From the NCBI RefSeq assembly GCF_001442625.1, contig NZ_LMZQ01000030.1, forward strand, positions 1-35,334: a DNA stretch of 35,334 nucleotides, given 5' to 3'. The DNA comes from Pedobacter ginsenosidimutans (lineage in GTDB: Bacteria > Bacteroidota > Bacteroidia > Sphingobacteriales > Sphingobacteriaceae). Every line of letters starts with the position of its first letter. Position 1 is the first letter of the stretch. Below, one piece after another: positions 34,215-35,334 of the stretch. The translations under genes were made by a program, and so were the position numbers. Below the pieces are notes generated by a model, which saw only the letters and a program-made list of their open reading frames with translations, searched no databases and was not told the DNA's origin.

Positions 34215-35334
34215 CTACCAGCCTGGGTTCTGTTTCAAGGCGCCACTGGTTTTATTCATTTCTGCTCTCGGGATCGGGTATAAATACATGTTATTGTTGA
34301 ATACCTTTTTAAATGCGGGCAATTCTATTACGCTGTAGCTGAATGATCCATTGGCATTTTTAATCACCTTCATGGCTTTCATCGGCTGCGCCACGATTTC
34401 CGGTCCTTTTTTCCAGCGGAGTATATCCCACCAGCGCATGTCTTCGAAAGCAAACTCTATGGCACGTTCATTTCTAATGCGCTCCCGCATTTCAGATTGG
34501 TTTAAACCAGCAGGCAAAGCCGGCATTTTAGCCCGCAAACGAATGGCGTTTACCGCGTTATATACTTCAGCAGTTGGACCTGCTTCTTCATTTAAAGCCT
34601 CAGCGTAATTGATCAGTACTTCGGCATACCTGTAGAAAACATAATTCAGAAGCGCCGATGCTGTTGAGCCCGAACGCGAAGCTTCAGGCCATAGCCTTTT
34701 TAGGTAATAGCTGGTTTTAGTAATGGAAGTGGCTGTGCTGATATCTGTTCCATAGGTGATAATTCCCTGTGCATTTGGCTCCGATTGCCAGGTTTGTACC
34801 GCGCGCCCCTGCCAGGTAACATTATTATAAAGGATGTTGACATAAAACCGTGGATCTCTATTGAGGTAAGGATTTTGCGGATTGTATCCCGATGTGGCAT
34901 CGGTAATCGGTTTGCCGTTCGCCATTTCATAAAGATCAACATGATTCTGAACAGGTGAAAGATTAGATTGTGCTCCGCCATAACTTGTAGGAATCAAAAA
35001 ATCGCTGAGGTAGGTACCGATAAATCCACGGCCTCCGCGGGGCCAGATCCGAATGTATTCACTAGAGTTTGCCACAGTGAGTACGTTGGCATAGTTAGGC
35101 TCGAGTGAAAATTTATTCAGGTCTATAATTGCTTTTGATGCGGCTGCGGCCTTTTTCCATTTTGTTAAATCATTACCAGGATTATTTAATGGGCTGGCAT
35201 CAAATAGCAACACCCTCGCCTTAAGGGCCATAACGGCAGCCCCCGTAGCCCTGTTAGCTTGCGCGGCAGGATTAGGCCAATCGGCATTGGTTAATGGCAA
35301 GAGTGCCAGGGACTGCTCCAGATCGCTTAATATC
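34215..35334 (-). CDS. SusD/RagB family lipoprotein, 5'-truncated at window edge
   Basis: The frame is open to the right edge. Upstream of the apparent TTG at 35300 it continues in frame as ILSDLEQSLALLPLTNADW, so the start lies outside the window. About 372 residues are visible. SusD blocks include MALKARVLLFDASPLNNPGND, DATSGYNPQNPYLNRDPRF, YRYAEVLINYAEALNEEAG, RNERAIEFAFEDMRWWDILR and a terminal NKTSGALKQNPGW. It is similar to the SusD at 29691. It ends 33 bases before the SusC at 34181, so it is probably the SusD of an upstream SusCD pair in the same transcript. Confidence 0.93.
   Translation of the reverse strand, partial: ILSDLEQSLALLPLTNADWPNPAAQANRATGAAVMALKARVLLFDASPLNNPGNDLTKWKKAAAASKAIIDLNKFSLEPNYANVLTVANSSEYIRIWPRGGRGFIGTYLSDFLIPTSYGGAQSNLSPVQNHVDLYEMANGKPITDATSGYNPQNPYLNRDPRFYVNILYNNVTWQGRAVQTWQSEPNAQGIITYGTDISTATSITKTSYYLKRLWPEASRSGSTASALLNYVFYRYAEVLINYAEALNEEAGPTAEVYNAVNAIRLRAKMPALPAGLNQSEMRERIRNERAIEFAFEDMRWWDILRWKKGPEIVAQPMKAMKVIKNANGSFSYSVIELPAFKKVFNNNMYLYPIPRAEMNKTSGALKQNPGW

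Noticed and set aside
1..35334. tRNA, rRNA, CRISPR arrays, insertion sequences or transposase genes
   Set aside because: None was recognised by eye on either strand; no repeat-spacer pattern or transposase motif was found.

Overview
The window reads as Bacteroidota DNA, most like a soil or plant-associated Sphingobacteriaceae (Pedobacter-type) chromosome. The basis is repeated SusC/SusD outer-membrane pairs, lipoproteins with Cys after a short signal, A/T-rich leaders without clear Shine-Dalgarno sites, a TAnnTTTG-type promoter element and secreted multi-modular carbohydrate-active enzymes. This is inference from gene style; no marker gene fixes the genus.

Layout. (1) 1-684 is the 3' end of a GH127-like (DUF1680) enzyme, closed by a terminator. 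(2) 984-7253 is an operon: SusC, SusD, a FAS1-type lipoprotein and a DUF5007-like lipoprotein, closed by a terminator at about 7271-7310. (3) 7367-9770 holds two secreted proteins with HExxH zinc-peptidase motifs. (4) Convergent to them, 9824-13363 (minus) is a 1179-residue GH43 enzyme with several binding modules. (5) 13787-16852 is a LamG/Ig/GH127-GH146-type beta-L-arabinofuranosidase, followed by a second SusC and a SusD of the SusD-like_2 type (17092-21522). (6) 21992-25465 is an island unrelated to glycan use: a small membrane protein, a DUF1089 glycolipid-binding-like protein, a DUF92 membrane protein, another membrane protein, and a stretch that may hold gene remnants. (7) 25785-35334 is a second polysaccharide locus, all on the minus strand: a 5'-truncated SusD, a SusC without the usual N-terminal domain, a SusD, a CE15-like glucuronoyl esterase, and a lipoprotein with a glycosidase-like barrel and a C-terminal fascin-like trefoil.

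How it may work together. In regions 1-5, SusC/SusD pairs would bind and import oligosaccharides released by GH43 and GH127/146 enzymes acting on L-arabinofuranosides. Two putative secreted metallopeptidases beside beta-L-arabinofuranosidases suggest an arabinosylated protein such as plant extensin or another hydroxyproline-rich glycoprotein as substrate. This is a hypothesis. The CE15 esterase in region 7 suggests glucuronoxylan or lignin-carbohydrate esters for the second locus. No regulator (hybrid two-component system, ECF sigma/anti-sigma, AraC) is seen in the window.
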